Shown here: positions 36,475 to 48,808 of the stretch, piece after piece
How positions within the stretch are numbered: position 1 is the stretch's first letter
How the letters are laid out: each line of letters starts with the position of its first letter
NCBI GenBank assembly: GCA_037951165.1
Contig: JBBDHG010000153.1
Location: forward strand, 122,501 to 186,500
DNA length: 64,000 nucleotides
DNA from: Lophius americanus
Lineage: Eukaryota; Chordata; Actinopteri; Lophiiformes; Lophiidae
Direction: 5' to 3'
Program-made: the position numbers and the translations under genes
The notes under the pieces: generated by a model
Told to the model about the DNA's origin: nothing
Database searches by the model: none
What the model saw: the letters and a program-made list of their open reading frames with translations, nothing else

Positions 36475-36940
36475 ACCCTTATCTATGAAGTATAAGAGTA
36501 AAATACGATACATACAAGAAATATCTCTCTGATTCATATCCACTACATCTGGACTAAATCCGACCAACTTTAGGAAATTATGTCTAAAAAACAGTATTTT
36601 TCTTTTACAAAATGACATTTGGACTAATGTGGACAATCTGTTAGGATGTAATGTTTGAAAAAACAGGTTTTGTTGTACAAAAATAACAAAAAAACTTCCC
36701 GTAGTAAGCAGCCTCTGAACTATGAGAGTCAAATATGATATTTACAGGGAAAATCTCCTGGAGTTGATTAATATGCAGCAAATTTGGACTGAATCAGAAC
36801 AACGGCTTAGAAATTATGGATTGAAGGATTTTGAGAATAAAGCCCCCTAGTGGTGGAAATATGCAATTTATGATTCCCGTAATAAATCCACTTCTTACAC
36901 GCAATAAGATCTAATTGGGTATAAAAAACTATTTGCTAAT
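36475..36940 (+). repeat. CCCCCTAGTG-family repeat, copy 9
   Basis: A rearranged copy: AAATATCTCTCTGATTCATA and GGACTAAATCCGACCAA appear first. The region then restarts with GTCAAATATGATATTTACAG, TTTGGACTGAATCAGAACAA, AAGCCCCCTAGTGGTGGAAA and ATCCACTTCTTACACGCAAT. Both termini are degraded. Confidence 0.7.
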
Positions 36941-37979
36941 GAGATGTCCATCTTAAATTAGAAATCTTTTTTTTTTTTTTTTTTAATTCACTTATGAGAT
37001 GTACACATATTTTAAGTCACTGTAAAAGCCCATAATAATTCCCCACGCTGAGCTCAGCCGAATGTGACAAGCTGGCTAAGTGGGAGACACGGCTGGAGCC
37101 GAGGAGGCGCCGTGACTCCCTGACCTCTGATGAATGCGACGCACGTAATAATCAATTTGTGACAAACTCGCCCTGAGACCTCTGCCTAATTAAGAGATCA
37201 TCAAACTAAGCTGAGATTTGATTAAGTTTAAAACATTCTGTCCGTTGTTTTTCCATTACAGCACCAAGGCTAGTGTCATCAAGTGGGGATTAATGGATAT
37301 TGGACTCCATGTACTCTCTGTTCTATCAACAGGAAGTGGCTACAGAGTCTTAATGAACCACACACAGCATCTCCCACCATCGTTTTAAAACACACGATAA
37401 GGGAACTTTGTTCCTCACAATGTGCAAAAACAGGGATCTGCATACTATTACTATACATATATACATATATGGAATGAAAATGATTATGTCAATCTCATAC
37501 CATTTTTTTTAATTAAATATGCATAGTTCTTCAGGATTGCTTTGTATGTCTATGTGTGTGTGTGTGCATGTCCATGTGTGTGTGTGTGTGTGTGTTTGGA
37601 ATGGTATTATTACTGCTTTCAAAGAGCAGCTTTATCAACTTTATTTTGTCATATTTGGTTTATATGTAAATTCTTTTGTGCAATAACAATAAATTCATTG
37701 TATTCTATTTATCACAGCTGATCATGTCAAGTCCAATCACTGCTACTTATTAACAAGCAAAAATCTCACACATTCCGACAACATTTGGACATGTGTGGAA
37801 CCAGACATCAGGCAGAAAACAATGTTTGTGAGTAGCTGGACAAAAAAAAGCGGAGAATTTAGCAGCTTAAAAACCTGAGTGACAATAATCAAATGCACAG
37901 AAACATGTTTGATTGCTAGTGGGTTTGTTTTTGTTTCGGCTGGATGGGAAATTATGTTTTCTATTTGCATCCTTCTAGT
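36941..37979. other. non-coding, with a TG microsatellite
   Basis: It contains a T run near 36968-36984 and a TG-rich tract at 37552-37595. Nothing else was recognised. Confidence 0.4.
37552..37595. repeat. (TG)n microsatellite
   Basis: Two TG runs are separated by CATGTCCA. Confidence 0.9.
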
Positions 37980-38180
37980 GCCGGTCCCAGTCCGGGAAAA
38001 TGGGGATGTTGAGTCAGGAACGGCATCCGGCGTAAAAGGGGTCACTAATTTCCAAAGTGGATATGTTGAGCCTGAGGTTAACAAATACTGGTACTGTTAG
38101 CCCGTAACTATGGATGGAGACACAAATGATCTACTGTGGCGACACCCAAAGGGAACGGTCAACAGAAGAAGAGTTGCTGA
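37980..38180 (+). repeat. RTE-associated 3' tail or SINE-like fragment
   Basis: GAACGGCATCCGGCGTAAAA followed by CTACTGTGGCGACACCCAAA, GGGAACGGTCAACAGAAG and AAGAG match a common fish repeat (GGAAGGGCATCCGGCGTAAA ... CTGTGGCGACCCCTAA) related to RTE tails. Confidence 0.6.
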
Positions 38181-39631
38181 CATGTTGGCCAAATTGAAGG
38201 TGGCTTGTTCCATGTCGTGTTTTCAGCTTCCTGCCGAGGAGCCATTCATATCCGATTCATACAGCTTCAAGATCTGATTAGATTTTGCGCTGTCTTTTGA
38301 AGAAATTAGCACAAAGGGGCGAGAAATAAGACCTCAATGCAGAATACAGAAGTGTGCCTTCCAGAAAGACAGTCAATTGTACTTTATTTTTCCCTGCAAG
38401 GTCCTTCAGACACAGGGAAAAACTTGCCCAATGGTCTTCCTGGTGGACGAAAAATAAAAGCATCTCCGAAGGAATAGCACCGGCTCACTCACTCGCTTAT
38501 CAGAGGCTGCCAGATGCCAGCCCACAACACTATCCCACACACAGCCCGGAGGTGCAGCGCAACGTGAAGCCTTCGCATCGGGGAGGGCGGCTGAGATACA
38601 GTAGAGGGAAGGAAATGGGAAAAAAAAGAGATGTAGCCTGGGAACATTTAGCCGGGAAAGTGGATCATTGTGCGGAGGAGGGTGGATTCGAGCAGAGGCA
38701 GACTAGGAAGGAGTAAATCTATAGTGTCAAAGACCGTACTCCTTTTTTTTTTTTCTGTCGTCCCTGAGCGATGACAGACAAAAGAGAGGAGACGCAACTT
38801 CGGAGAGGTTTTCGAAAAGAGAGAGATGTGCTAACTTGAACGCAAAAAAAAAAGAAAGAGACATGGTTCCCATGGCAGCGTTATGGCAAAAGTGAATATG
38901 ATGCAAATCATTTGTGAGCAACGGGCGACATCCATCACACTTGTGAACGCTCAATGTGCCGCACGGTACCAGGGGCAAAAGCCGACCATGCGCTCGATGT
39001 GTGCAGAACCCTACAGGCTGCCAGACACACCGTCTGATCAAACCGTCTGTGATTAGATGGAACAGCGCGCTAAAAGTGTGTTGGTTGACAGACCCAAAAT
39101 CCAATTTTGTTTCACTTTCTCTTGTGCTCCGATGAAAGACAACTACATGTGGTGACACTACGATGTACACACTCTTGATGGATGCACTGGCATTCACACA
39201 ATGGCTGGGAACCGCCGACTGCCTTGACTTATTTTCCAGGCTGCCAGTGAAAGCTGATTACCAGTTCCAGTCATCCTCGAAACAAACGGCGGAGAGGGAG
39301 CAGAGTTTTAGAGGAGACATTGGGAAAAGCATGATGAAAGGCACTGAGGCTTGTACGCAGACATAATTGAAGTGTTGAGAGTGAAAGCAAAGAAAGGAGC
39401 TTGACGCCGGTGTTAGGAGGTTGAATTGGTGGCAGAAATTTAACTGGTTTAAGAATTATTTGAGGGTTAACTGAAGGTGAAATACCAAAAATTTTGATAA
39501 ACAGTGAGAAAGTTGTACAAGGTCAGTGTCGAGTGTGTTTGGTCTGACCAACACAGAAAAAATGAAAAGTTTACCATCGACTAGAAAAGACACAGATGCC
39601 CCCGCTACTATAAAAACTCAACTTGTACTGA
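38181..39631. other. non-coding, nothing recognised
   Basis: Purine-rich in part (38580-38720). ORFs of up to 156 codons show no domain. Confidence 0.35.
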
Positions 39632-40085
39632 TGTGGTTAGACTGTGGTTAGACCAGAAAGCAGGTGGTTAGACCGTGGTTAGAACAGAAAGGAGTAGGTT
39701 AGACCAGGGACTAGGTGATTAGACTGTGGTTAGACCAGAAATGACAAGGTTAGATCAGAAATGACATGGTTAGACTGTGGTTACCTTACAATCTACGTGA
39801 ATAAACAAGAAACTAGGGGTTTAGATTTGAGTTAGATCAGAAACAAGGTGGCTACACTGTGGTTAGACCAGAAACTAGGTTATTGGACTGTGGTTAGACC
39901 AGAAACTAGGTTATTGGACTGTGGTTAGACCAGAAACTAGGTTATTGGACTGTGGTTAGACCAGAAACTCGGTTATTGGACTGTGGTTAGACCAGACACT
40001 AGGCTGCTGGACTTTGGCCAGGCCATAAACTATGTAGTCAGACTAGAAACCAGGTGGTTGGACATTGTTAGACCAGAAACTAGGC
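39632..40085. repeat. 31-bp minisatellite
   Basis: The repeated phrase is AGGTTATTGGACTGTGGTTA plus GACCAGAAACT. Four units are nearly perfect at 31-bp spacing (starting 39877, 39908, 39939 and 39970). Diverged and length-variant units flank them on both sides. Confidence 0.9.
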
Positions 40086-42309
40086 GCCGTTGTTTAGGAC
40101 TTCTTTTAGCTGTTGATGAATATGCGTTATGGGAACACCAAAGCTCCCTTAATGAGTTTCGGCACCAAGATTCTATGAGCGTGACTCATGCATAATTAAC
40201 CCCAGTCCCTTTGCTCACATGTTGAGGGAAACCAGTCGACACGGCGTTATTTACAAACCTCAACGATGAGGTTTAAGAAATCAAGAGACATCTGTGGCGT
40301 GGAGGATAAAGAAGGTGTGGCTTTAATTTAAAAAAATAAATAATGTGTGAATGTTCTTACAGGTGAGCTGACAATCAAGTGTCTACTTAAAGCCTAAACG
40401 GAAACAAGCCTAGATTGAAACAAGGAAGACAGTTGACCTCTCGGAAACCTCTGGCGCCCGTTCCATCTCCATTTCTCCCCTCAGTCCTCACAGACCCATC
40501 ACAGCTCGAACAGAGTCATCAGCCACCACCACCAGTGGATTATTTACATTAAAAAGTCTGACCTGCACTTTCTGGAAAGCATCTTCAGACAACAGTTGTT
40601 GTGAATTGGTGCTGTGTAAATAAAGATGGATTTATTGAGTGATATTTTAGACCATTGGACAAACTTGGCTTGTTTGCAGAGCAGAAGCTCTTTTCATATC
40701 ACACGTGAGCAGAGTCTTTCAACGTTCTTATCTGGGAGGCTGAGAGAGAAAATGCCCCTTTCCTTTTATGGTTTGTTGCTTTGCTCGTTACAAATGATTA
40801 ATCTAACTACTTCAATCATTCGGATGCCAAGTTCTTCCCCAAAACTGATTGACAGCCTTGAACTTATTTCCCCATCTCCATCACCTAACAAAGAGCAAAA
40901 GCACAAACCGAATCACCAGCATGCCCTTTAAGCCTTGACAAAATATCAGGACGTTGTGTTTTTGAAAAAGTGTTTGGTAGAATTCAAGATAAAAAAAACC
41001 GACACCAGAAGATCTTAAATGTCGAGTCAATCAGGACGCGTTTTCAAGAGGGAAATAAGGCCGCCATCTGTAATTCAATCTTTACCCAAAATTAAAAACT
41101 CGTTGGGAGTAAACGCTTGCCATCTGCCACTCGGTGTAAGATGAAACAAACAGCAAGAACTTGGAGGAAATCATTCAAAATAAGTCTTTCCACAGACTGA
41201 GAGAAAGATGGCAACATCAGCAGTGAGTGATTAGTCTCCATTTGCAATAGCGCAAGATGTGTGTTTGTATAAAGCCCTATCCATACCAGCGTAATTATAT
41301 AATTCATATTGCAGGTGCTTAAAGAGCTTAAAGCGCCTGAATGCCAGACAACCAGCTTTGAAACACAGCCTCTCATACACACTCTCTGCCTGCAAGTCCA
41401 CACCGAGGGGAAAAATGCCCAGGACAGGGGACCCACCCTGTAATAAGGGCACAAAAACCAATCAGGTGGCTGTCAGCCGGCATTTTTTCGGACAGGAACA
41501 CATCTGACGTGATTTCTCCCTCGTGCACCGATCGTAGCCTGTTTCAACTGAGGAGACGAAGCTGCTGGGAAAGATTGGAATCAGACGGAAAAAGAATCTG
41601 CATATGATTCTGTAAGCCAAAAACCCCAGTACTAATAATAATAGGATTAACTTTTGTTTCCTGCTCAATACGGGATTTGCGTTCAGAGGCTGATAAGGGG
41701 TCCCTTTTAATTAGTTTTAGAAACTTGGCTGGCGAAATGCTGAGAGTGATTTATGCTGGAAGTAGGCGATGATGTGGAGATACTGAATGCTCCCTTTGAT
41801 GCGTGCTCCGTACAGTAAACATCCCCGTCACTGAGCAGATGCTGCCGCCGCCTCGCCGTGTCGTGTGAGTGGCGTGAAAAAGACAAGAAACGGCAAAAAC
41901 AAGGGAGGCTCGTGCAACAAAGGCTGCTGGTAATTGAAGCCGTTTATGAGGATGTTCAGGCCACTGAAGGCTTTCGCTGAAGCTCCCGCATTCCTCTGAT
42001 CTCCGCGGGCTTCAATTCCTCACTGGCGATACTGGGACGCGGAGGAACTGACGGTCGGTTTAACTCCAGCATTTCTGCGGGCTTGTGGCGAACACAGATC
42101 AATCAACAATGAGCAATCATGGGCCCAGATGATGTCATCTTCTCGGGTATCTCAGATGTCTTCTTCTTGATAGTTTCTAAGATCAGGCTCAGCTGCCTGC
42201 AGCCTGCCAGCAGACATGGCAGAGCTGAGACAATAAAGTCGAACCATTAGTTCACCCAGCAGTGAGGGTTAACAAGCCAGACAAATGGGGAGGGTAGGAT
42301 CACAAAGAA
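40086..42309. other. non-coding, nothing recognised
   Basis: I found no gene or known repeat. The segment 41700-42110 is unique-looking and GC-richer than its surroundings. Confidence 0.35.
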
Positions 42310-42450
42310 CATCCAACCATCCATTGATGTTCTTCTTCCACTTTTCCTGGGCCTGGTTGCGGTGGCAACAGACTAAGCAGGGTTTTTCTACGCAAACTCT
42401 TCAACTCATCTTTGAAGATCCTGCGACGCTGCCAGAACAGATGACATATG
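42310..42450 (-). mobile_element. non-LTR retrotransposon 3' fragment
   Basis: CCATCCATTGATGTTCTTCT, TTTTCCTGGGCCTGGTTGCG and GTGGCAACAGACTAAGCAGG match the reversed 3' end of the teleost element also seen at 2900-3185. Similarity fades after CTTTGAAGATCCTGCGACG. Confidence 0.6.
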
Positions 42451-42589
42451 AAGATCAAGTCAATTTGTAAAAAACGATAAACACCATCCGTGTCCTGATC
42501 AAGTCTTTGGTTGAGCTAATGTTGAGTCTCCATTTCTTTTTGAGAGAATTGACTGAACTCTTTTATATATTATGAGCTAGTGGCGACGT

Positions 42590-42642
42590 CTATATGCAAA
42601 ACAATAAGGTGCCAAGGATGGAACCCTGGGGGACGCCCACAG
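42590..42642 (-). mobile_element. non-LTR reverse transcriptase fragment
   Basis: The minus frame reads VGVPQGSILGTLLFCI, the reverse transcriptase block again, in a remnant of about 50 bp. Confidence 0.65.
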
Positions 42643-43960
42643 TTCAAAGGGGACACTAAAGAGTAGGCATTAACCGCGGCCATAAAGTCCTAATTTATAA
42701 GTAGGATTTTATTGCACATTAAAGCATGGAAGGACTTACTAAACAGAAATATGCAACTTTATACAACTAAAGAAAAAAGGCGAATAAGGAAGGGTCAAAT
42801 AATAATAATGATAATCCAATCAAAACAAAACTTTTTGCCCTGAAATAAAAAAAATTCACCATGAAGTCTGATTTATTGTTTTTTTTTCCTGTTTAAAAAC
42901 ATGCTGGAAAAAAACAATTAATGTTAAATTTAGTGTGTCCAAGATATTGGAATGAAAAATGCCCCGGACAAGACATTTTTTCCCAGAAGTGAGGTCATTA
43001 AATGGTAAAAGAATGAACCTCTGTGAGTCGCTGTTAAAATTAGATTCTAGGGCTCAGAATATGCGATATCTTCGTGCAGTATTCAGGTCAGGTGATGAGG
43101 TATTGTGAAATAAAGTAACAAATGGAAAGGACTAAGAGAGGGCAACAACAGTTTTACCCACGGTAGACATTACTGCGATCAAAAACTCCAAAAGTGCTCA
43201 GTGTCTCACTGTTGTTAAGAAAGCGTTATGACGTCACTAAAAGTCACTAAAATTGTCTTCAATTGATGAATTATTGCAACAAAAAAAAAACCTCGATATA
43301 ATAAAATAATCTCTAGGATATGCCAAAACCTACTTCTGGGTCAATTTCATTCAAATCTATTCATTCGTTTTTACATAATCAAACAGATAAACAAAAGTAA
43401 AAAACATGAGTAATATAGAATATCAATATCAAAAATACTGCTTCCAAATAAGTGAAGTTTCCAAAGAGTCAAAGTTTAGGCTAAAAGCGTCAGTTCTGCC
43501 AAAGACCCCTGATGTAAACTATAATTACAGCCGCTGTCATCTCTCTATGACGTCCTGCTTTAAGAAAATGCTAATCGGGGGGTCTTATTAACTGGAAAGG
43601 AAAGAATTTTGAGAAAGAACACTTCGGTGTTTTTCTATGATCTTGTTTGGTTGTACCCATTAGAGGTATTAAAATAAAGATAGTTTTGGTGTGTAACGAC
43701 ACGGCAGGTTAAAACATTCATGCTCAGTTTTATACTTAAGTCTGGCTGGGATTCTAAAGTACGGTATTCAAGTATGCGGCTGCAAATGTTGCCAATAAAT
43801 GGGCTGTTGTTAGAATTTTCAGAACTTTGCCTTGCTGTTTTTAAATGAGATATTGGTTTTATAGTAAATTTTTGATTCCATATTTATCATTTTGCTTGTT
43901 TAACCCTCAAACATGGAAAACGGAATCATCTGCTTTCATAAAAAAATCTAACTTGAATCG
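42643..43960. other. non-coding, nothing recognised
   Basis: AT-rich with A/T homopolymers. No gene or repeat family identified. Confidence 0.35.
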
Positions 43961-44047
43961 TAGGAGGTCTAGTCTGACCTTCCATAGGAGGTCTAGTCTG
44001 ACCTTCCATAGGAGGTCTAGTCTGAGCCTCCGTAGAAGAGCCAGTCT
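43961..44047. repeat. 24-bp tandem repeat, 3-4 units
   Basis: The unit is AGGAGGTCTAGTCTGACCTT plus CCAT. Two units are identical, a third has one change near its end, and a fourth is diverged. It directly precedes a CCCCCTAGTG-family copy. Confidence 0.9.
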
Positions 44048-44093
44048 TTTCTTCAGCTGGTGAACAATGACTTGATAGTGATTTTAAATTGTT

Positions 44094-44394
44094 GGATCGC
44101 CGCAGATCCTCTGTGTTACTGCGATAACTCTCAAACTATTGCATATATTACTCACTAGGAGGACCTTTTGTCAAAATGTCTTTATCAGACATAACCGTTG
44201 GTCTGATTTACTCAGAATTCGGCTAAAATGAATCGACTCGAGGGGATCTATCTTTTCGCATTTTACCCAAATAGTTCATGTTTTACTTGAGGGAGATTTT
44301 CATGAAAAACGACATAAGTTTCAAGAGTTCAATCAGGGGATTTGCCTGCACAACGCAGGAGATTGGGGGCTTTATGGACTATTTGCTGTCAGTG
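44094..44394 (-). repeat. CCCCCTAGTG-family repeat, copy 10
   Basis: Read on the minus strand: CCATAAAGCCCCCAATCTCC, TGCGTTGTGCAGGCAAATCC, a TGAACTATTTGGGTAAAATG block, CCCTCGAGTCGATTCATTTT, GTCCTCCTAGTGAGTAATAT, then GAGTTATCGCAGTAACACAG. The distal CTAGTGTCAG block is deleted. Confidence 0.75.
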
Positions 44395-46839
44395 AGCCTA
44401 TTTCTATTTTCAGTGTTACATTTCTCGTGTGTTTTTGATTAAGGCTCGATTGAAATCAAAGGGTATGCTGGGTATTCTACCGAGTATAATTCCAGCTGCT
44501 TATCGCTGTAAACGTTCTGTTTTAGCATCGCCGCGGCGGTGAGGAACGACCTCACGGCGACCCGATTGGCTCAGCGCTTAATTGGATAGCTGCTCCGACC
44601 AGAGACAACCAGTCGCTGGAGCCCATTGATTGAAACCTAACAGTCGAGAGGAGTGTGAGAACAAGGAGTGTGTGCGCTGTAAGACTGTACTGCAGGCTCC
44701 TTCATGAAATCCATTTATCGATCCTGGTTGGGCTGCTGCCTCGGACCGGACCGGATCCTGAGAAGGACGTCTGTATCACGAGTCCTCTTTACAATCCACT
44801 ATAGGACGACACGAGAGTTTAGAATTTTGCTTTTATTAATTTTCGTTCAATTATGATCTGCAAAAGACTGGTTCCTCAACTCGTAAGAACCCAGACCCAT
44901 TTCTACCTCAATGGAAGATTAATGGGGACTAGAATAGAACAAAATGACCCATTTTTACCTTTTTGAAATCATTTTTGAAAGGCGCAAAACATCTTAAACA
45001 GTATGTTACATCAAGGTTTTTATGGTTTCCACATTCGTAAATAAAGTGGCGGGACTATTTCATTCTCAGGAAGATAGATTTCCCTATTTTTACTTTTTTC
45101 TTCCACGACATATTTCAAAATTCTAACTTTGCCGGAATGGTCAGAACAGGTTAGACGTAATACAGGAGATGTTATTACAGCATTGGAACTGTTAAATGAG
45201 TTGAGACTGTGGTAGTATTTTACGTAGTAATAGATTAAAAACCTGACGTTTATCAAAAGTAGGGATTAAATGTAGTTAAAAATCCAAAAATCATCAATAA
45301 GGCTAAACAGGAAACTTTCTGTATTATTTTCTACAGTTTGTGACACTTATTTTAAGCTTACACAACATCCCTGATTTATATCTTTCCCACGCTTACAAAG
45401 GGGCCGTGTTTGGCTTTGGAGAGTTGGCCACATTTCAAACGGGGCTTTTTATGGTTTTTGCAAGAGGTTGTGGAAACTATCCATTTCCTTATTACCTCCA
45501 CGAGGAAAGTCTTCTTTTCTGCTGTGTCAGCTATTTTCTATCTTTGTGCGCTTTTTTTTTTTTCAATACAAAGTCGAGTCAGCTATTTTTTAATGTTATT
45601 GCTGATAAGTGTATAGTCGATAATTGTGCAGTGTGTATGTGCCGTGTGTATGTGCATGTGTGTATGTGCATGTGTGTATGTGCATCTATGTGTATTAGCA
45701 TATATGCTATATTCCTGTTTATTTATGCATGCATTTGTTCATTTCTCATCTTTTTGAAGTCTGTGAAGCACTTTGATGAAACTGTGTTTTAAAACATTCC
45801 ACACAAATTATGTTTCAGTGACTTACTTACATACTTTTTTATCCAAACAATAAATAAGCACCACTTCCTCCAGGATAATGTACAGTAAGTTTTACCCTCA
45901 GAGCTCATAATCCAACATAATAAGACTCTGAATCTCAGTTGTGCTCTAATATCAGCCTCTCTTATACCTTTTTTCTTTTTTGTTTTGCTGTGATGATGAC
46001 AGTTACAGGCTTTGAAATTCTTCATGTTTTGCCTTTTTTAGTTTGTGGAAACATTTGACGCAGAACAATAGAGGACCTTGCTTTAATAAATTCGTCTACG
46101 TCTGAGGTGTGAACGATCCTGATATCATGACCGATGAGAGTCGATGTCCCACACCGGACGAAAGAACTCCCGTCCTCATCGCTGGTCCACTAAAGCTTCA
46201 GCCTTGATGCTGCGATAAAAAGTGAGTCATCGAACCGAGGCGGGAGAGAGGGGAAAGTTTTTCAAAATGAATATTCAAGCCGACGGCAGGAAGAAAGTTT
46301 ACAGGTCAGAATTCAAGAATCAAGTCACAGAAGACAAAGACGAGCTCCTTCCTGGCAAGGCTGAGCTCGGCTGAATCCGCTTTGTTTTTCGCTTTCTTCT
46401 CAGCGGCACGGAGCGAGAAAACACATCAGACAGAAGCACATGGCAGCTGCCGCAGCTTTTTCACAGAATTAGTTCAGCTCCAGTGGATTTGTCACACCGA
46501 ACTGGGAGGGGACGGAAAACTCATGCAGATTTATTGCAGATCAATGCGCTCCTGTCTCAGGAGCTGTGCGGCGCCGCCTGCACCCAGTGCTTGATGGGAG
46601 TTTGTTTAGCTAACGGGCTGCCGGTGAAGAGGAGTTTTTTTTCGTTTTTTTTGGTGTGTGTGAGGAATGTAACCTGTAATACTGCGTTAATAAACCATGA
46701 AAGCATTTCAATAAACATATTTGTCATTGTTCCAGCTGCTGTGACGCGAGAATTTATTTGCATTTCAAGAAATTAACCATCACTGAACCTTTAGATTATA
46801 TGATGAGTGCATATATAAACTAGACCTACACTTTAGTTC
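44395..46839. other. non-coding, with a 12-bp microsatellite
   Basis: It includes the repeat at 45632-45685. A 150-codon ORF at 45340-45792 runs through that microsatellite and is not credible as a gene. Confidence 0.4.
45632..45685. repeat. 12-bp tandem repeat (TGTGTATGTGCA)
   Basis: About four units of TGTGTATGTGCA, with one GCCG variant in the first. Confidence 0.9.
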
Positions 46840-47275
46840 CAGACTGCGAGGGTAAATCCCCCAAAAATCATTCTTTACACGTAGAACAATTGTCCCCCTG
46901 CTGAGTGAAATATGAATTATTAGAATAATAATTTTTCATTTTAAAATAAAGATCCCCTAGTGAGTAAAATATGAATTACTAGGTTAAAATATGATATTTA
47001 CAAGATAGAACTCCTTCCGTTGATTCATATTCAAAAGATTTGGACTAAACAACACTTTTGGAGATAATCTTCCCCATGTGTTGGAAATATACAAATCACC
47101 TTTCCCAAAATCAATACAGTTCTTCCTCGTACGAGAGTCTACTTTGGTATAAAATTTGAAAAAGAGCCATGAACTAGTTTTTGAGTTATCGCGTTAACGC
47201 GAAGGCTCTGCGGTGGCGGAGGCACATGCAGCGGCGACAATGATAATTCCATGATATCCCAAACTTTTCGTAAAT
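46840..47275 (+). repeat. CCCCCTAGTG-family repeat, copy 11
   Basis: Starts GCGAGGGTAAATCCCCCAAA. It contains CCTAGTGAGTAAAATATGAA, AAAATATGATATTTACAAGA, GTGTTGGAAATATACAAATC, ATACAGTTCTTCCTCGTACG and TTTTTGAGTTATCGCGTTAA. It ends ATGATATCCCAAACTTTTCG. Confidence 0.8.
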
Positions 47276-48204
47276 CTAACCAAGGCTGAGTTGCTAATCT
47301 GTTCACCGCTGGGAGAAAAGGCGTCTCCTCTGGGCTCTAAGAATGTGATATGAATTCGACAAACACTTAGGAGACGTAAAGATATATCCTGATGCGTTAA
47401 CTTCACACCAGCCTGCAACATGAAAAATCATAGATTATACAGATGCTTGGCGTGGGAGTGGTTATAGAATACCTGCGTCGTGATCTCACACCTCGGCTGA
47501 GTTTCAGACGCGTGGGCATGTCAGCACCAGACACCCTGCACAAACGCCTCATCAAGCCGGAACTACAATCTAGTCATTATAGGCAATTTTTCTTGTGTAG
47601 TTACTGCTTTATAAAACGATTATCAGACGTCTGGTGACACACGGGACCTCAGTTTCACAACTATGTATGAAAGAAAAAGAAAAAGAAAACAAAAGCATAG
47701 CAAATAATGTCTTTTCAATGTCATAAAAACAAAAGAGGTGATTGGAGGACAGCACTAGCTCTCCTACTTCCACTACTTCCACTACTTCCACTACTTCCAC
47801 TACTAGCGCCACTACTTCCTGTGGAACATTAAACATGCTAGCCTCGGTGTTTCAGTCGTTGTCGTTATATATCCCGGTGTGTGGTTGGCGAGCGCGCTCA
47901 CTTCCTGCATCACTGCCTGATCTTCAGTGGTAGCTAACCTAGCTCAGAAGTTTACATCAGCAGGTTCTGGAGGAGATCGCAGCATCAAAGCCAGAACCAC
48001 CCAGAATTGAATTATTACTTTATGGACTATTACTTTAGTCACTAAGTACATATAGGCTACTATATGAAGTATGTGCTACTTCGCAATTATCATCATCTCA
48101 TTTGTAAATTTACAATTTAAGTGACAGTTTATTATCCAACTAATATGGAAGCTAGAAATCTTGAGTCCAAGGTTACAGATGTTCCCACAACTTGAAAAAG
48201 TCCA
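47276..48204. other. non-coding, with a 9-bp tandem repeat
   Basis: It contains the TACTTCCAC array at 47763-47820. Nothing else was recognised. Confidence 0.4.
47763..47820. repeat. 9-bp tandem repeat (TACTTCCAC)
   Basis: Four to five perfect units are followed by a variant (TACTAGCGCCAC). Confidence 0.9.
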
Positions 48205-48350
48205 CTTGTGTGGATATGGTGGATGGAGTACGGAGAACACAAACACAAGGAGAACATAGAAACAATCCACACAGAGAGGCATCCAGGTGGATTTGATCCC
48301 AGAAACCATGTTGCTGTGAGGCGACATGAGCGCTAACCACTACGCCAATG
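48205..48350 (-). repeat. GGCAGCA-type teleost SINE-like repeat
   Basis: Plus-strand AAGGAGAACATAGAAAC, ATCCACACAGAGAGGC, GGATTTGATCCCAGAAACC, GCTGTGAGGCGACATGAGCG and CTAACCACTACGCCA are the reverse of the common fish repeat whose head is also at 16304. Confidence 0.7.
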
Positions 48351-48378
48351 CTAAAGTAAGCAAACTGAATTGCAGTAA

Positions 48379-48440
48379 AGGGGCAGCATGGCGGCCCGGT
48401 GGGTTGCCTCACAGCAGAGTTTGAGTTCCTTCCACACTCC
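48379..48440 (+). repeat. GGCAGCA-type SINE-like head fragment
   Basis: GGGGCAGCATGGCGGCCCGG, then GTTGCCTCACAGCAGAG and TTTGAGTTCC. It is a head fragment in the opposite orientation to the neighbouring copy. Confidence 0.55.
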
Positions 48441-48459
48441 AATGGTCAGAACTTGACTT

Positions 48460-48808
48460 GAACAACAACTGTTTTTGTTAAAAGAGCTCCCACTAGTGAG
48501 TAAAATATGAACTGTTAGAGTAAAATATGATACATGCAAATTAAATCTCCTTGGGTTGATTCAGAGGCACGACATTTTTGGACTAAACGGACCGAAGGTT
48601 GAGCAATTCTTCAACGAATAACGTAAGATTGTCAGAAAATATACAACTGACCTTTTCCCAAAAATCCAGTTCTTCCTCGCACTGAGGTCTGAAATTGGAA
48701 AATGATCCTTAAAATAGTGTTTTAGTCAACGCGTTAACACGAATGATCCGTGAGGGTGGGCGATGAAGACTCCATAATATCCTCGACTTTTCAGGGATGA
48801 AATAAATA
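48460..48808 (+). repeat. CCCCCTAGTG-family repeat, copy 12
   Basis: Contains AGAGCTCCCACTAGTGAGTA, AGTAAAATATGATACATGCA, GGTTGAGCAATTCTTC, CAGTTCTTCCTCGCACTGAG, CAACGCGTTAACACGAATGA and the end CTCGACTTTTCAGGGATGAA. The 5' end is missing. Confidence 0.75.

Noticed and set aside
39632..40085. CRISPR-like array
   Set aside because: The repeats are contiguous with no unique spacers, and the context is vertebrate. It is a minisatellite.
45340..45792. 150-codon plus-strand ORF
   Set aside because: Its C-terminal half is translated microsatellite (CMCRVYVHVCMCMCVC), so it is not a credible gene.
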